From Micromonospora musae (GTDB taxonomy: Bacteria; Actinomycetota; Actinomycetes; Mycobacteriales; Micromonosporaceae), in the NCBI RefSeq assembly GCF_003626635.1, contig NZ_RAZT01000022.1, forward strand, positions 1-64,000: a DNA stretch of 64,000 bases, read 5' to 3'. A program made the position numbers and the translations under genes. Position 1 is the first letter of the stretch. The number at the start of each line of letters is the position of its first letter. Positions 48,149 to 57,421 of this stretch are shown in pieces. The notes under the pieces were generated by a model. The model made no database searches. It was not told the DNA's origin and saw nothing but the letters and a program-made list of their open reading frames with translations.

Positions 48149-49318
48149 ATGACGGGCTCGCACGCAGTGGTCGTCGGTGGTGGAATCGGCGGGCTCAGCG
48201 CCGCACTGGCTCTGCACCGGCGTGGCTGGCGGGTCACCGTTCTGGAGCGCGCGCCGGAGCTGCGCGAGGTCGGCGCCGGGCTGACCCTGATGGCGAACGC
48301 GATGCGCGGCCTCGACGCGCTCGGCCTCGGCCCGGCCGTACGCCGCAGCGGTCACAGCGAGACGCCCGGCGGGATCCGCACGTCGACCGGGCGGTGGCTG
48401 TCCCGGGTGGACGGCGAGGTGATGACCCGGTTGCTCGGCACCACGGCGCTGGGCATCCACCGGGCCACCCTGCACCGGCTCCTGCGCGAGGCGTTGCCCA
48501 CGAGCGCGCTGCACGTCGGCGCCGAGGTGATCGACGTGGTCACCGGTCCCGCCGACGCCGAGGTCCGGTACCGCCGCGACGGCACGCCGGACGCCGTCCG
48601 CGCGGACCTGGTGGTCGGAGCCGACGGCGTGCACAGCGTCGTACGCGCCCGACTCTGGCAGCAGGCGCCACCACCGGCGTACGCCGGGTCGACCGCGTGG
48701 CGGGCGGCTATCGAGTGGCCGGAGCCGGTCCCGTCGGCCATCACCTGGGGCCGGGGGGCCGAGTTCGGAATGGTGCCGCTCGGCGACGGCCGGGTCTACT
48801 GGTTCGGCGCTGTCAACGCGCCGCCGGGCGGGCACACCGCCGACGAGCTGGCGACCTGCCGGAAGCTCTTCGGTACCTGGCACGACCCGATCCCGGCGCT
48901 GCTCGCCGCGACTGCACCGGAGGCGGTGCTGCGCAACGACATCCTCCACCTGGCCGCTGCACTGCCGTCGTATGTGCGGGGGCGGGTGGTGCTGCTCGGC
49001 GACGCCGCCCACGCCATGACCCCGAACCTGGGCCAGGGCGCCGGCCAGGCCATCGAGGACGCCGTGGTGCTGGGTGCGGTCTGCGCCGGTGGGGCCGACG
49101 AGGGGCTGCCTGCCGCGCTGGCCGCGTACGACGGGCAGCGCCGCCCACGCAGTCAGGCCATCGCCCGGGCGGCCTACCGGACCGGCCGCTACGGTCAGCA
49201 GCTGCGCAACCCGCTCGCGGTGGCGGCCCGCAACACCCTGCTACGACTCACCCCCGCCCACACCGCCCTTCGTGGGATGGCCCGCTACGCGGACTGGCAG
49301 CCCCCGGCAGCCGCCTGA
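48149..49318 (+). CDS. FAD-dependent monooxygenase
   Basis: 389 residues. The N-terminal FAD motif GGGIGGLSAALALHRRGW, ADLVVGADGVHSVVRARLW (the DG motif) and RVVLLGDAAHAMTPNLGQGA (the GD motif) define class A flavoprotein hydroxylases of the salicylate/zeaxanthin epoxidase type. It oxidises an aromatic or polyketide substrate using NAD(P)H. ATG 48149, with an in-frame GTG 48143 also possible. No pathway genes nearby. Confidence 0.9.
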   Translation: MTGSHAVVVGGGIGGLSAALALHRRGWRVTVLERAPELREVGAGLTLMANAMRGLDALGLGPAVRRSGHSETPGGIRTSTGRWLSRVDGEVMTRLLGTTALGIHRATLHRLLREALPTSALHVGAEVIDVVTGPADAEVRYRRDGTPDAVRADLVVGADGVHSVVRARLWQQAPPPAYAGSTAWRAAIEWPEPVPSAITWGRGAEFGMVPLGDGRVYWFGAVNAPPGGHTADELATCRKLFGTWHDPIPALLAATAPEAVLRNDILHLAAALPSYVRGRVVLLGDAAHAMTPNLGQGAGQAIEDAVVLGAVCAGGADEGLPAALAAYDGQRRPRSQAIARAAYRTGRYGQQLRNPLAVAARNTLLRLTPAHTALRGMARYADWQPPAAA

Positions 49319-49476
49319 CTCGGGTAGCCGGATCCGTCGCCGAGCGAGCGTCAGGGGCCGCACCCGCGAGACCCAGAAAGCCGGCCGTCCGCTCGGGCCG
49401 AGTTGAGGGAAGCGGTCGCGGATCACGGGGCCAGCCAATTCCGGAGCGGCAGGACGTCGTCCGTCGCTGCCGGGTC

Positions 49477-49920
49477 CTACGCCCACGGCGGGATGTATCG
49501 GCTCAGATAATCACGCGCACGTGGAAGCGGGTCACGCCAGTACTGGTCTGGCCTGCGGTGGTAGTGCTCCGCACAGAATTCAGCGAGATCGACAGTGATC
49601 TTGACGCGCTCCAGCGGCCGGCCCTCGAATGCTGCGTTGACAGCCAGCAACTGCGGCTCCGGATTCCAGCCCGAATGGTCGAACGCCCAGCCCTCCCAGA
49701 CCGCGTAGGCGTGGACGACTTGCAGTTCGCCGGCCAAGCGCACCGCCGCCACCTCGATCGATCGGTCCGAGTACGAGTCTCGACAGACCCAGGCGAGGAT
49801 GTGACACGCGCCGGCAGCGAAGAAGGCCTGGTCCGCCCGTTCCCAGGCGACGCGCTGATCTGATCGCTCGATCGCTGTCCGACGAAAGGCTCCCGCCGCC
49901 TCTGCTGCCACCGCACCCAC
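49477..49920 (-). CDS. Hypothetical protein, 147 aa
   Basis: An open frame with good codon use. Contains FFAAGACHILAWVCRDSYSD, WEGWAFDHSGWNPEPQLLAV and PDQYWRDPLPRARDYLSRYI. Soluble; no family I recognise. GTG 49920 is assumed as start. Convergent with the FAD monooxygenase gene. Confidence 0.65.
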   Translation of the reverse strand: MGAVAAEAAGAFRRTAIERSDQRVAWERADQAFFAAGACHILAWVCRDSYSDRSIEVAAVRLAGELQVVHAYAVWEGWAFDHSGWNPEPQLLAVNAAFEGRPLERVKITVDLAEFCAEHYHRRPDQYWRDPLPRARDYLSRYIPPWA

Positions 49921-49965
49921 GTTAGTGGGCGGGCCTACCGCATCCGATCATGTCGCAGTCCGCCC

Positions 49966-50157
49966 ATGCTCACCAGCGAGGCGATCACATTCGGTGGCAC
50001 GCAGGATCCCGACGGCGTTCGTCGTGTGCTGCCCCGGCTCGCCGAGCCGGACTACGGCTTCGCTGTGACGGCTGCCGGGGCGGCTGAAGCGCCTTTCTGG
50101 CGGTGGGGGAGTGGGACGCCGTATCGACGTGGCGATCAAATCCGGTCGATATCTTGA
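49966..50157 (+). CDS. Possible 63-residue ORF
   Basis: ATG 49966 (TSEAITFGGTQDPDGVRRVL, PRLAEPDYGFAVTAAGAAEA). Third positions are G/C-rich for the first 45 codons, then lapse. No ribosome site and no family. Could be a truncated gene. Confidence 0.25.
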   Translation: MLTSEAITFGGTQDPDGVRRVLPRLAEPDYGFAVTAAGAAEAPFWRWGSGTPYRRGDQIRSIS

Positions 50158-50249
50158 CGGGTGCGGCGGGATGTGACGTAGTGGATCGATCGGCTCGGGT
50201 CGATGTCCACTCCGGCCGGAGCGGGCCGTGACGTCTAGGAGGTTCGTCC

Positions 50250-51638
50250 GTGTCTTTGTCTCGCCGCCAGTTCCTGTCCCGCTCGGCCGGCGCCGGCCTC
50301 ACCGTGGCCGTGGCCGGTTCGGTCGACGCCCTGTTCACCGCGGCACCCGCGCTGGGGGTGTCCGGCCCGGAGGTCGGGTACGGCCCGCTCGTACCCGACC
50401 CGGCCGGCATGCTCGACCTGCCGGTGGGCTTCCGCTACTCGGTGCTGTCCCGTGAAGGCACCGTCCGGCCGGACGGCGGCATCGTGCCGAGCCGGTTCGA
50501 CGGTATGGGTGCCTTCGCCGACAAGGCGCGCGGCACCCGCCTGGTCCGCAACCACGAGTGCTCCCCGACCGCGAGAATCAGGGTCGTTGCCCCGCCGCAA
50601 CGCACGTACGACCCGGCCGCCGGGGGCGGGACCAGCACGATCATCGTCAAGGCATCAGGACGCGCCGCCTCCGAGCACGTCAGCCTCGGCGGCACAGCCA
50701 TCAACTGCTCCGGCGGCCCCACCCCGTGGCGCACCTGGCTGACCTGCGAGGAGACCGAAGACAAGGCGGGCACGAACGGATACACGAAGGACCACGGCTT
50801 CATCTTCGAGGTCGACCCGTACAGCGATGCGCGCAACACCCATCCGACGCCGCTGACCGCGATGGGCCGGTTCCAGCACGAGGCAGTCGCGGTCGACCCG
50901 CGCACCGGCATCGTCTACGAGACCGAGGACGCGTTCGTGGCGCCGCTCGGCAGCTTCTACCGCTTCCTGCCGAACCGGCCGCTGCGCGGTCACGGAAGCC
51001 TGCGGGCAGGTGGCGTGCTGCAGGCTCTGCACGTCCCGGACCTGCCGGACCTGTCCGTGGTGACCGAGGCGGGCGCGTCCTTCTCCGGCATCGAGTGGCT
51101 TGACGTGCCGGACCCGCTCGCGTCGACGGAGTCGGTCCGTGCTCAGGACTACGACAAGCCGATCACCGGCGGGTACAAGATCGAGGGCGCCTGGTGGGGG
51201 GAGAAGGACCGCTGCGCCTACTTCGTCTCGTCGTTCGCCCGGCGTGAGCTGGGCTCGGCCCGCGACCACGACGGCCAGGTCTGGCGGTACAACCCCCGAG
51301 CCAAGACGCTGCGCCTGGAGACCATCTTCACCCGGCCCACCCCGGCACCGGAGAACCCGGAGTTCGACGCCCCGGACAACATCTGCATGTCCCCGTACGG
51401 GGGCCTGATGATGTGCGAGGACGGAGTCGGGGACCAGCACATCCTCGGTACTACCGCCGGCGGCGAGGTGTTCGTCTTCGCCCGTAACCGGGTCAACGTC
51501 GGCACCGCCGAGGACCCGGCGTACGGCGAGCTGGCCGGCGCGTCGTTCTCCGCCGACGGCCGGACCATGTTCTTCAACGTCTACAACCCGGGCATCACGT
51601 ACGCGGTGACCGGCCCGTGGAACCGTCGCCAGGGCTGA
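50250..51638 (+). CDS. Tat-exported PhoX-like DUF839 phosphatase
   Basis: 462 residues. Twin-arginine signal SRRQFLSRSAGAGLTVAVAG. LVRNHECSPTARIRV, TWLTCEETEDKAG and YETEDAFVAPLGSFYRFLPN are DUF839 motifs that supply the glutamates binding the iron-calcium cluster in PhoX; PDNICMSPYGGLMMCEDG closes the propeller. It likely hydrolyses phosphate esters outside the cell. GTG 50250 follows AGGAGG; a TTGACG-N17-CGTAGT promoter lies at 50154-50182. No Pho box recognised. Confidence 0.9.
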   Translation: MSLSRRQFLSRSAGAGLTVAVAGSVDALFTAAPALGVSGPEVGYGPLVPDPAGMLDLPVGFRYSVLSREGTVRPDGGIVPSRFDGMGAFADKARGTRLVRNHECSPTARIRVVAPPQRTYDPAAGGGTSTIIVKASGRAASEHVSLGGTAINCSGGPTPWRTWLTCEETEDKAGTNGYTKDHGFIFEVDPYSDARNTHPTPLTAMGRFQHEAVAVDPRTGIVYETEDAFVAPLGSFYRFLPNRPLRGHGSLRAGGVLQALHVPDLPDLSVVTEAGASFSGIEWLDVPDPLASTESVRAQDYDKPITGGYKIEGAWWGEKDRCAYFVSSFARRELGSARDHDGQVWRYNPRAKTLRLETIFTRPTPAPENPEFDAPDNICMSPYGGLMMCEDGVGDQHILGTTAGGEVFVFARNRVNVGTAEDPAYGELAGASFSADGRTMFFNVYNPGITYAVTGPWNRRQG

Positions 51639-51647
51639 CGGCCGCAG

Positions 51648-51694
51648 CCACCGTGGGTGCTCCCCGGTCCGTGTGATCGGGGAGCCCGCGGTGG
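51648..51694. terminator. Terminator after the DUF839 gene
   Basis: Nested stems: CCACCG/CGGTGG outside and GCTCCCCG/CGGGGAGC (51659-51685) inside. Confidence 0.75.
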
Positions 51695-51905
51695 GCAGGG
51701 TCGACGGGGCCCTCCTCGCCGGCTCGACGGGACTGCTGCCCGGCCGGCTGTGGAGTGGCTCGTTCGACCAGGGGGTGTATGGACATCAGCGCCTCCGTTG
51801 GCGTGAGGTGGGGGAGGAGGCGTGCGGGTCGGGCAGTGGCAGAGACCGGGCGACGTCATCTGACCCGTGGGCTCGTTCGAGGCTGGGATGTGGCATGGTG
51901 CGCGC

Positions 51906-53096
51906 ATGATCGACAGTCGGGGAGCGTTAGAGGCCGTGATCCGCCACGCCGTCGAGCTGGAGGACGACTACGACGACATCGCCCCAACCGTCAGCGCATT
52001 GGCGACATCCGGCGACATCACCGTCGTGCCCCAGCTGGTCGAGGCACTGAATCGGTTCCTCGATGAGGAAAACTTCTACGGCCGCGACCTGATCGCCGGA
52101 GTATTGGCCGGCATCGACGGCGTGGCGGCACTGCCGGTGCTACTGCACGCCTCCGCCCGTGATCTTGGTGATGACCAGGACAGCCTGCGAGCCGAGATCA
52201 TTGAGCTGCTGCACGCTCATCGCGCAGCTGGCCGACGCACTGTGCTCGAGTGCGTCACGGGGGACACTCCCGAACTTCGCCGCGTGGGGCTCTGGGCGCT
52301 CGGGTTTGTGGCCGAAGCACAGGATATTGAGCTGCTGACCGCCGCATCGGCCGACTCGGACTCGAAGGTCCGATCCATGGCGATCGGCTCCCTCCCTGAC
52401 CCGGCCACCAATGACCGAGCATTCGAGGTTCTCGTCACGGCCCTGGGTGACGTGGACGAGCAGGTGCGAGTGGCAGCGGCGAGCAGTCTCAGCGCCGCCA
52501 CCGGCCGCGCGGAGGCCGTCGCGCCGCTTGCCGCGCTCGCCGACGACCAGAGCGTCGGCGTCCGAACGATGGCGGCGTACGCACTCGGCCGCATCGGCAG
52601 CGACGCAGCGACACCGGTTCTGCTGCGCCTTCTGCAAGACCCCGACCGGCACGTCCGCGAGCGCTCTATCGAGGCCCTCGGCTCGATCGGTGGAGAGGCG
52701 GCGGTCGACACGCTGCTGACGCTGGCCGCCGACGAAGATCCTGATCTGCGGGTTCAGGCCGCCAAAGCGCTCGCGAGAGCTGCCGACTCCGATCCGCGCG
52801 TGACGCTGCAACTGACAGCGCTCGCCCGAGACGACGAGGCTGCGGTCCGCGCAGCCACCATCAGCGGGCTCGCCAGCAGCGGCACCAGGCGATCCCACTT
52901 CGCGCAGATCCTGATCGAGCTGACAGACGACCCAGCCCCGATGGTCCGTCAGCGGATCGCAGTCGTAGTGCGAGGTCTCGCAAACGACACCGCACGGAGC
53001 ATCCTCCGCCGGTATGCCAACGACGCCGACCCGAGCGTGCGACGACTCGCCTCGACCGAACTGGACCGATTCGATGTTGGTCGAAGCGAGAGCTAG
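51906..53096 (+). CDS. HEAT-repeat protein
   Basis: 396 residues, mostly HEAT/PBS-lyase-like repeats of about 31 residues (for example VRTMAAYALGRIGSDAATPV, VRERSIEALGSIGGEAAVDT, LRVQAAKALARAADSDPRVT). These build a helical scaffold for protein binding. The N-terminal 100 residues (LEDDYDDIAPTVSALATSGD) form a helical cap. ATG 51906. No partner is visible; function unknown. Confidence 0.85.
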   Translation: MIDSRGALEAVIRHAVELEDDYDDIAPTVSALATSGDITVVPQLVEALNRFLDEENFYGRDLIAGVLAGIDGVAALPVLLHASARDLGDDQDSLRAEIIELLHAHRAAGRRTVLECVTGDTPELRRVGLWALGFVAEAQDIELLTAASADSDSKVRSMAIGSLPDPATNDRAFEVLVTALGDVDEQVRVAAASSLSAATGRAEAVAPLAALADDQSVGVRTMAAYALGRIGSDAATPVLLRLLQDPDRHVRERSIEALGSIGGEAAVDTLLTLAADEDPDLRVQAAKALARAADSDPRVTLQLTALARDDEAAVRAATISGLASSGTRRSHFAQILIELTDDPAPMVRQRIAVVVRGLANDTARSILRRYANDADPSVRRLASTELDRFDVGRSES

Positions 53097-53269
53097 CCGC
53101 AGACGGAATCGGGACTGTGACGGCAGAATGCGGCATGGCGGCCGCCTGGACTGGCGCTTGATGCATTCGACGGTGCTTAACCATTGAACCCAATCCGGAT
53201 GAGATCGTCCGCTGCCGCAGGGCTCCACTCTCTCGAGCTCCGGACCAGAAGGCAGCGTGGGCGATGCGC

Positions 53270-53709
53270 CTACCGCCGGGAGTGGTGCTGCTGGTCGGCG
53301 CCGATGCACGCAACTACGGCAGACGTTTCGGCTGAGAAGAAGAGCTGGAAGTAGTACGGAGGCTCCGCCAGCTCGACGTTTCCGACCTGCAACGGCTGCT
53401 CACCTAAGGCGTACAGCGCCTCGACGGCCTGCGCGAAGCCAACAGTCGGGATGCCCTTCTCTCGTGTGTGGATTTCTCGTACACGGTAGATGTCAGCGAA
53501 GTGGCTCGCCGGCAGCGATCCGTCGAAGATCTTGAAGGGTGACCCGCCCGTCAAGGCGGCACGACATGCTTGGTACGCGTCATCCTGGTGGTCCAGCAGA
53601 GCGATCAACTGCGCGCGGTCCACCTCGTGACCGTACAGTCCGGCAGCGGCAGCGGCCCGGAGTCGATCACGGCCTCCGCCGCCAACGGGATCTTGTAGAA
53701 GTGGCGCAC
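53270..53709 (-). pseudogene. Frameshifted hypothetical gene (about 146 codons)
   Basis: From GTG 53709 one frame reads VRHFYKIPLAAEAVIDSGPL. Near 53640 it fails, and the neighbouring frame continues GLYGHEVDRAQLIALLDHQD, GSPFKIFDGSLPASHFADIY, PPYYFQLFFSAETSAVVACI to the stop at 53270. The 440-base span is one base short of a multiple of three, and restoring one G at CCGGAC would rejoin the frames. Both halves have strong codon use. Alternatively a shorter gene starts at GTG 53623. Family unknown. Confidence 0.5.
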
Positions 53710-53945
53710 GCTTCAGTTGGCTCAAGCAGTGACGCAGCCGGTCCACCGGCTGCGCGAGATGCGCATCCCTCGACCTGGCAAACCTCGCCCTGACGGCGCC
53801 ACGCAAGGCGGTGGGGCTCTGGAACCGATGATCACCACGCCGCTGGCCCGGCAGCGGCTGGTCCGCCGCTTCTTCCCGGGCGGGAACACCAGCCAGTTCG
53901 CGGGGTTGGCTGCCTAGGGGCGATATAGGCTTTCCGCACGATGGT

Positions 53946-54350
53946 GTGCTGTGCCTGACCTCCCGGCTGAAGGGACTTGTGATCATCAACGGTTGCAACC
54001 ACCACCCGGCCGACGTCGCGGCGACGGCCGAGCGGGCGGTGCCCGTCGCGCGCCCCAGTCATGTCGCGGCGTTCGCAGTGCACGCACCGGATGGAAAGGG
54101 CCCGGCGCTGATCATCGAGGTGAAGCCGGCGCACGTCTGGCGGTTCGCCGCCGACTCCGCGCCGTGGCAGGGTGCGGGCGGCGCTCGGCCGGACCCACGA
54201 GGCCGGACCACACGAGGTCGTGTCGTCCGGCCGGAAGTGATCTCCAGGGCCGTCAGCGGCAAGCTCCGACGGCGGGCCTGCCGTCAGCGTCACCCCGCCG
54301 GTGGACTGAAGCGGCTGCCGAACCTGCCCGGAGAAACGCATGCCGGCTGA
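53946..54350 (+). pseudogene. C-terminal remnant of a fatty acyl-AMP ligase (FAAL)
   Basis: The first residues RLKGLVIINGCNHHPADVAA, TAERAVPVARPSHVAAFAVH match the small C-terminal domain that starts with RLKDLIIV-x-GxNHYPxDIE in FAALs, and VVRPEVISRAVSGKLRRRAC matches its end (TxSGKxxRRAC). The large N-terminal AMP-binding domain and the ligand motifs are absent, so it cannot be active. The middle is short and degraded. It overlaps the start of the KAS III gene by 11 bases, implying an original FAAL-KAS III operon. Confidence 0.6.
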
Positions 54351-55359
54351 GCTGTCCACGCGTGGCCCGGCCGGCGCCCGCATCCTCGGCGTCGGCGCCT
54401 ACCGGCCGGCGAGGGTCGTACCGAACTCCGCGATCTGCGAACCGATCCAGTCGAGCGACGAGTGGATCCAGCGGCGCTCGGGCATCGTCAGCCGGCGATT
54501 CGCCGGACCCGACGAGACCGTGATCGAAATGGGGGTGGCCGCCGGACGTCAGGCCCTGGACCGCGGCGGCGTCCCGGCCGAGGAGGTCGACACGGTTCTG
54601 GTCGCGTCGATGTCGTACCTCTATCAGTCGCCGCCCGCCGGGCCGCAGGTCGCCCACGGTGTCGGTGCGACCCGGGCGGCGGCGCTGGACGTCGGTGCCG
54701 CCTGCGCGGGCTTCTGTCACGCGCTCGCCGTGGCGGACTCCCTGGTGCGCGCCGCCACCGCGCGTCACGTCCTGGTGGTCGGTACCGAGCGGATGAGCGA
54801 CATCATCGACCCGACGGACCGGTCCACCGCGTTCCTGTTCGGCGATGCTGCCGGGGCGGTGGTGGTCGGCCCGGCCGAGCGACCCGGCATCGGTCCGACG
54901 GTCTGGGGTTCGGACGGCGCGAAGAGTGGCCTCATCGGCCATCAGGACTCCTGGCTCGCCGCCCGGGACAAGCCTGACTACTGGCCGACCATGCGGATGT
55001 CCGGGCGGGAGGTCTTCCGCTGGGCGATCGAGGAGATCGCCGAACTGGCCGGTCGAGCGGTCGCGGCGGCGGGAATCCAGGTGGCTGACCTGGCTGCCTT
55101 CATCCCGCACCAGGCCAACCTGCGCATCATCGACCGGCTCGCGGCCGAGCTCGGGCTGCCCGAGTCGGTGGTGGTGGCGAAGGATGTGGCGACGGCGGGC
55201 AATACGTCGGCGGCCTCGATTCCGCTGGCGATGGAGACGCTTCTGTACGGCGGTGGCGAGGCTCCGGACGGCGCCGCGTTGATGGTCGGATTCGGCTCCG
55301 GGCTGTCCTACTCCGCGATGGTCGTCGACCTGCCCCCGGTCGTCTCGGCACCTGACTGA
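54340..55359 (+). CDS. 3-oxoacyl-ACP synthase III (KAS III family)
   Basis: 339 residues. Catalytic triad: Cys122 in DVGAACAGF, His257 in FIPHQANLRII, Asn288 in ATAGNTSAAS. ILGVGAYRPARVVPN and SSDEWIQRRSGI are FabH N-terminal marks. It primes or extends fatty acids or condenses acyl-CoA with malonyl-ACP; because it once followed an acyl-AMP ligase gene it may be a secondary-metabolism KAS III. ATG 54340 lies inside the end of the FAAL remnant. A weak terminator follows. Confidence 0.92.
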   Translation: MPAELSTRGPAGARILGVGAYRPARVVPNSAICEPIQSSDEWIQRRSGIVSRRFAGPDETVIEMGVAAGRQALDRGGVPAEEVDTVLVASMSYLYQSPPAGPQVAHGVGATRAAALDVGAACAGFCHALAVADSLVRAATARHVLVVGTERMSDIIDPTDRSTAFLFGDAAGAVVVGPAERPGIGPTVWGSDGAKSGLIGHQDSWLAARDKPDYWPTMRMSGREVFRWAIEEIAELAGRAVAAAGIQVADLAAFIPHQANLRIIDRLAAELGLPESVVVAKDVATAGNTSAASIPLAMETLLYGGGEAPDGAALMVGFGSGLSYSAMVVDLPPVVSAPD

Positions 55360-55365
55360 CCGACA

Positions 55366-55407
55366 CCCCGACCGATTCCCCACTCACGCTCCCTGATCGG
55401 TGTGGGG
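55366..55407. terminator. Probable terminator between KAS III and WYL genes
   Basis: CCCC-G-ACCGAT pairs with ATCGGT-GT-GGGG in a 19-base-loop hairpin, between convergent genes. Moderate. Confidence 0.5.
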
Positions 55408-55567
55408 ACGGGCCTGCCGGTGCTGCTCGACTCACCGGGACGAGCCTTCTCACAGGCCGGCGATCGAGACGTGCATCCTCGGTCAGCCAGAGTGGTTCCA
55501 TCAACCGTCTGAGGCCGACGTTGGGTGGACATCGTCATCACCGCCAGGCCCGATACCAGCGCCCGAG

Positions 55568-56530
55568 TCACGGCGACGGCGAGACTGCCGCGCCGAAACG
55601 GGCCGCGACCGCCGCCACGGCGGCACGGAGTTCGGGGCCTTCCTCCACCGAGAAGTCGAACGGGACGGCGGCCAGCCACTCCTGCGCGTACATCGCCGGG
55701 TTTCCGGTGCTGCCGACCAGCACGCATCGGTCGCCGTCGGGCTGGAGACGGCCCATCGGCGGCCGGATCCACGGCGCCACCTGCTCCCACGGCGCGTGGA
55801 ACACCACCCGGGTCGGGTACTTCCAGCCCGCGCCGAGGTGCTCCTCCAGCGCGGCGACCGGATCCAGGTCTTCGGGCGGCGTGAAGACGTCCGGGGTCTG
55901 CCGTACGGCCCGGACCCGGTCGACCCGGTATGTGCGGACGGCGTCCGCGCGGTGCGAGTGACACAGCAGGTACCAGCGTCCGTACCGCACCACGACCGCC
56001 CACGGGTCGACCTCGGCGTCCCACTCCTCACCGCTCTCACCTCGGTAGGTGAGCACGACGCGGCGCCGGTCGGCGACGGCGGCGATCAGGGCGCTTGTGG
56101 TGGCGGGATCGGGGCGGGCTGAATGCCGGTCGGGGGTGGCCGCAGCGTACGTCCGTAGCGCCGCCGCCTGCCGTCCGACGCTCTCCGGGAGCGCCCGGAT
56201 GACCTTGCCGAGCGCCGAGCCGACCAGGTCGTCGGCGTCGATGGCGTTCGGCTGCCCGTCGAGCACGGCCATGACCAGGCCGAGGGCCTGCTCCTGACTG
56301 AAGACCACCGGCGGCAGCCGGGTACCGCGGCCCAGCCGGTAGCCCCCGTACGGCCCGCGCGTCGACTCGACCGGGATGCCGGCCTCGCGAAGAATCCCGA
56401 CGTAGCGCCGCGCAGCGCGTTCCGTCACGCCCAGGAGCGAGGCGAGTTGTTCGGCAGTCGCGCCGGGACGTTCATACAGGAACTCGAGCGCGCGTAGCGC
56501 CCGGGCGGTAGGGCTCGGACCGGCTGGCAC
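55568..56530 (-). CDS. YafY-type WYL-domain transcriptional regulator
   Basis: 320 residues. HTH_11 at residues 9-60 (LEFLYERPGATAEQLASLLG, ERAARRYVGILREAGIPVES), then the WYL domain (AEVDPWAVVVRYGRWYLLCH, RTYRVDRVRAV) and a C-terminal extension. WYL regulators bind nucleotides or DNA ligands and often respond to DNA damage. GTG 56530 lies 7 bases from a TATTCT -10 box, so leaderless. Divergent from an alpha/beta hydrolase, probable partner. Confidence 0.9.
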   Translation of the reverse strand: MPAGPSPTARALRALEFLYERPGATAEQLASLLGVTERAARRYVGILREAGIPVESTRGPYGGYRLGRGTRLPPVVFSQEQALGLVMAVLDGQPNAIDADDLVGSALGKVIRALPESVGRQAAALRTYAAATPDRHSARPDPATTSALIAAVADRRRVVLTYRGESGEEWDAEVDPWAVVVRYGRWYLLCHSHRADAVRTYRVDRVRAVRQTPDVFTPPEDLDPVAALEEHLGAGWKYPTRVVFHAPWEQVAPWIRPPMGRLQPDGDRCVLVGSTGNPAMYAQEWLAAVPFDFSVEEGPELRAAVAAVAARFGAAVSPSP

Positions 56531-56537
56531 GACGACC

Positions 56538-56577
56538 AGAATACCGGAAGCAGACCGTCCGGAACTGCCTCTAGGTT
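56538..56577. promoter_or_regulatory. Back-to-back leaderless promoters
   Basis: Minus strand -10 TATTCT (56543-56538), 7 bases from GTG 56530. Plus strand -10 TAGGTT (56572-56577), 6 bases from ATG 56584. CCGGAA appears twice between them. Both genes would be translated without a leader. Confidence 0.55.
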
Positions 56578-56583
56578 GACCCG

Positions 56584-57267
56584 ATGACTGCAGAACAGAT
56601 CGTGCTCCTGGGCGGCCTGTGGCTCGGCGCGTCGGCGTGGACCGGCGTCGCGTCAGAGCTCGAGAAGAGCGGCCGCCCTGCGGTGTCGGTTACCCTGCCG
56701 GGTCAGGGTGACGGGAACCTGTCGGCGACGCTCGCGGACCAGGTGACCGCGGTGCTCGCCGCCGTGGATGCGGGGCCCGGCCGGTCGGTGGTGGTGGGCC
56801 ACTCCGCAGCCGGCACCCTGGCCTGGATGGCGGCCGACGCGCGGCCCGAGCGGGTCGTGAAGGTGGTGCTGATCGGCGGGTTCCCAACCGGCGACGGGCA
56901 GCCGTACGCGGACTTCTTCGAGATCACCGACGGCGTCATGCCGTTCCCGGGCTGGGGCCCGTTCGAAGGCGCGGACGCAGCCGATCTGGACGAGTCGGCG
57001 CGGCGGGCGTTCGAGGCTGCCGCGGTCCCGGTTCCGGAGGGAGTGGCCAGGGGCGTCGTACGGCTTAGGGATGAGCGGCGGTTCGACGTACCTGTCGTGG
57101 TGGTGTGCCCCGAGTTCACGCCGGCCCAGGCGCGGGAGTGGATCGCCGGGGGCGACGTTCCCGAGCTGGCCCGGGCGAAGCACGTCGACCTGGTTGACAT
57201 CGACTCCGGGCACTGGCCGATGGTGACCCGGCCGACGGAGCTGGCGCGGATTCTTGCTGCGGTCTAG
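56584..57267 (+). CDS. Alpha/beta hydrolase
   Basis: 227 residues. LLGGLWLGASAWTGVASELE is the oxyanion strand, VVVGHSAAGTLAWMAA carries the nucleophile elbow GHSAAG, and DSGHWPMVTRPTELARILA the catalytic His. Related to EstA/hydroxynitrile-lyase-like members such as AB hydrolase_6. Cytoplasmic. ATG 56584, no ribosome site but a -10 box 6 bases upstream. Divergent from and probably controlled by the WYL regulator. Confidence 0.85.
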   Translation: MTAEQIVLLGGLWLGASAWTGVASELEKSGRPAVSVTLPGQGDGNLSATLADQVTAVLAAVDAGPGRSVVVGHSAAGTLAWMAADARPERVVKVVLIGGFPTGDGQPYADFFEITDGVMPFPGWGPFEGADAADLDESARRAFEAAAVPVPEGVARGVVRLRDERRFDVPVVVVCPEFTPAQAREWIAGGDVPELARAKHVDLVDIDSGHWPMVTRPTELARILAAV

Positions 57268-57421
57268 CCCGGGACGGGCACCACCTGTGGTGACGGCCGT
57301 GGAAGCTCGGCCTGCTGGTGCGGAAGATCGACATTTGCACTCGGCACCAGTCTGAGGACCGATCCCATGATCGACAGGTAGTTCCCGACAACGTCGCGAA
57401 CACGTTGTGCCGGCCGGCGGC

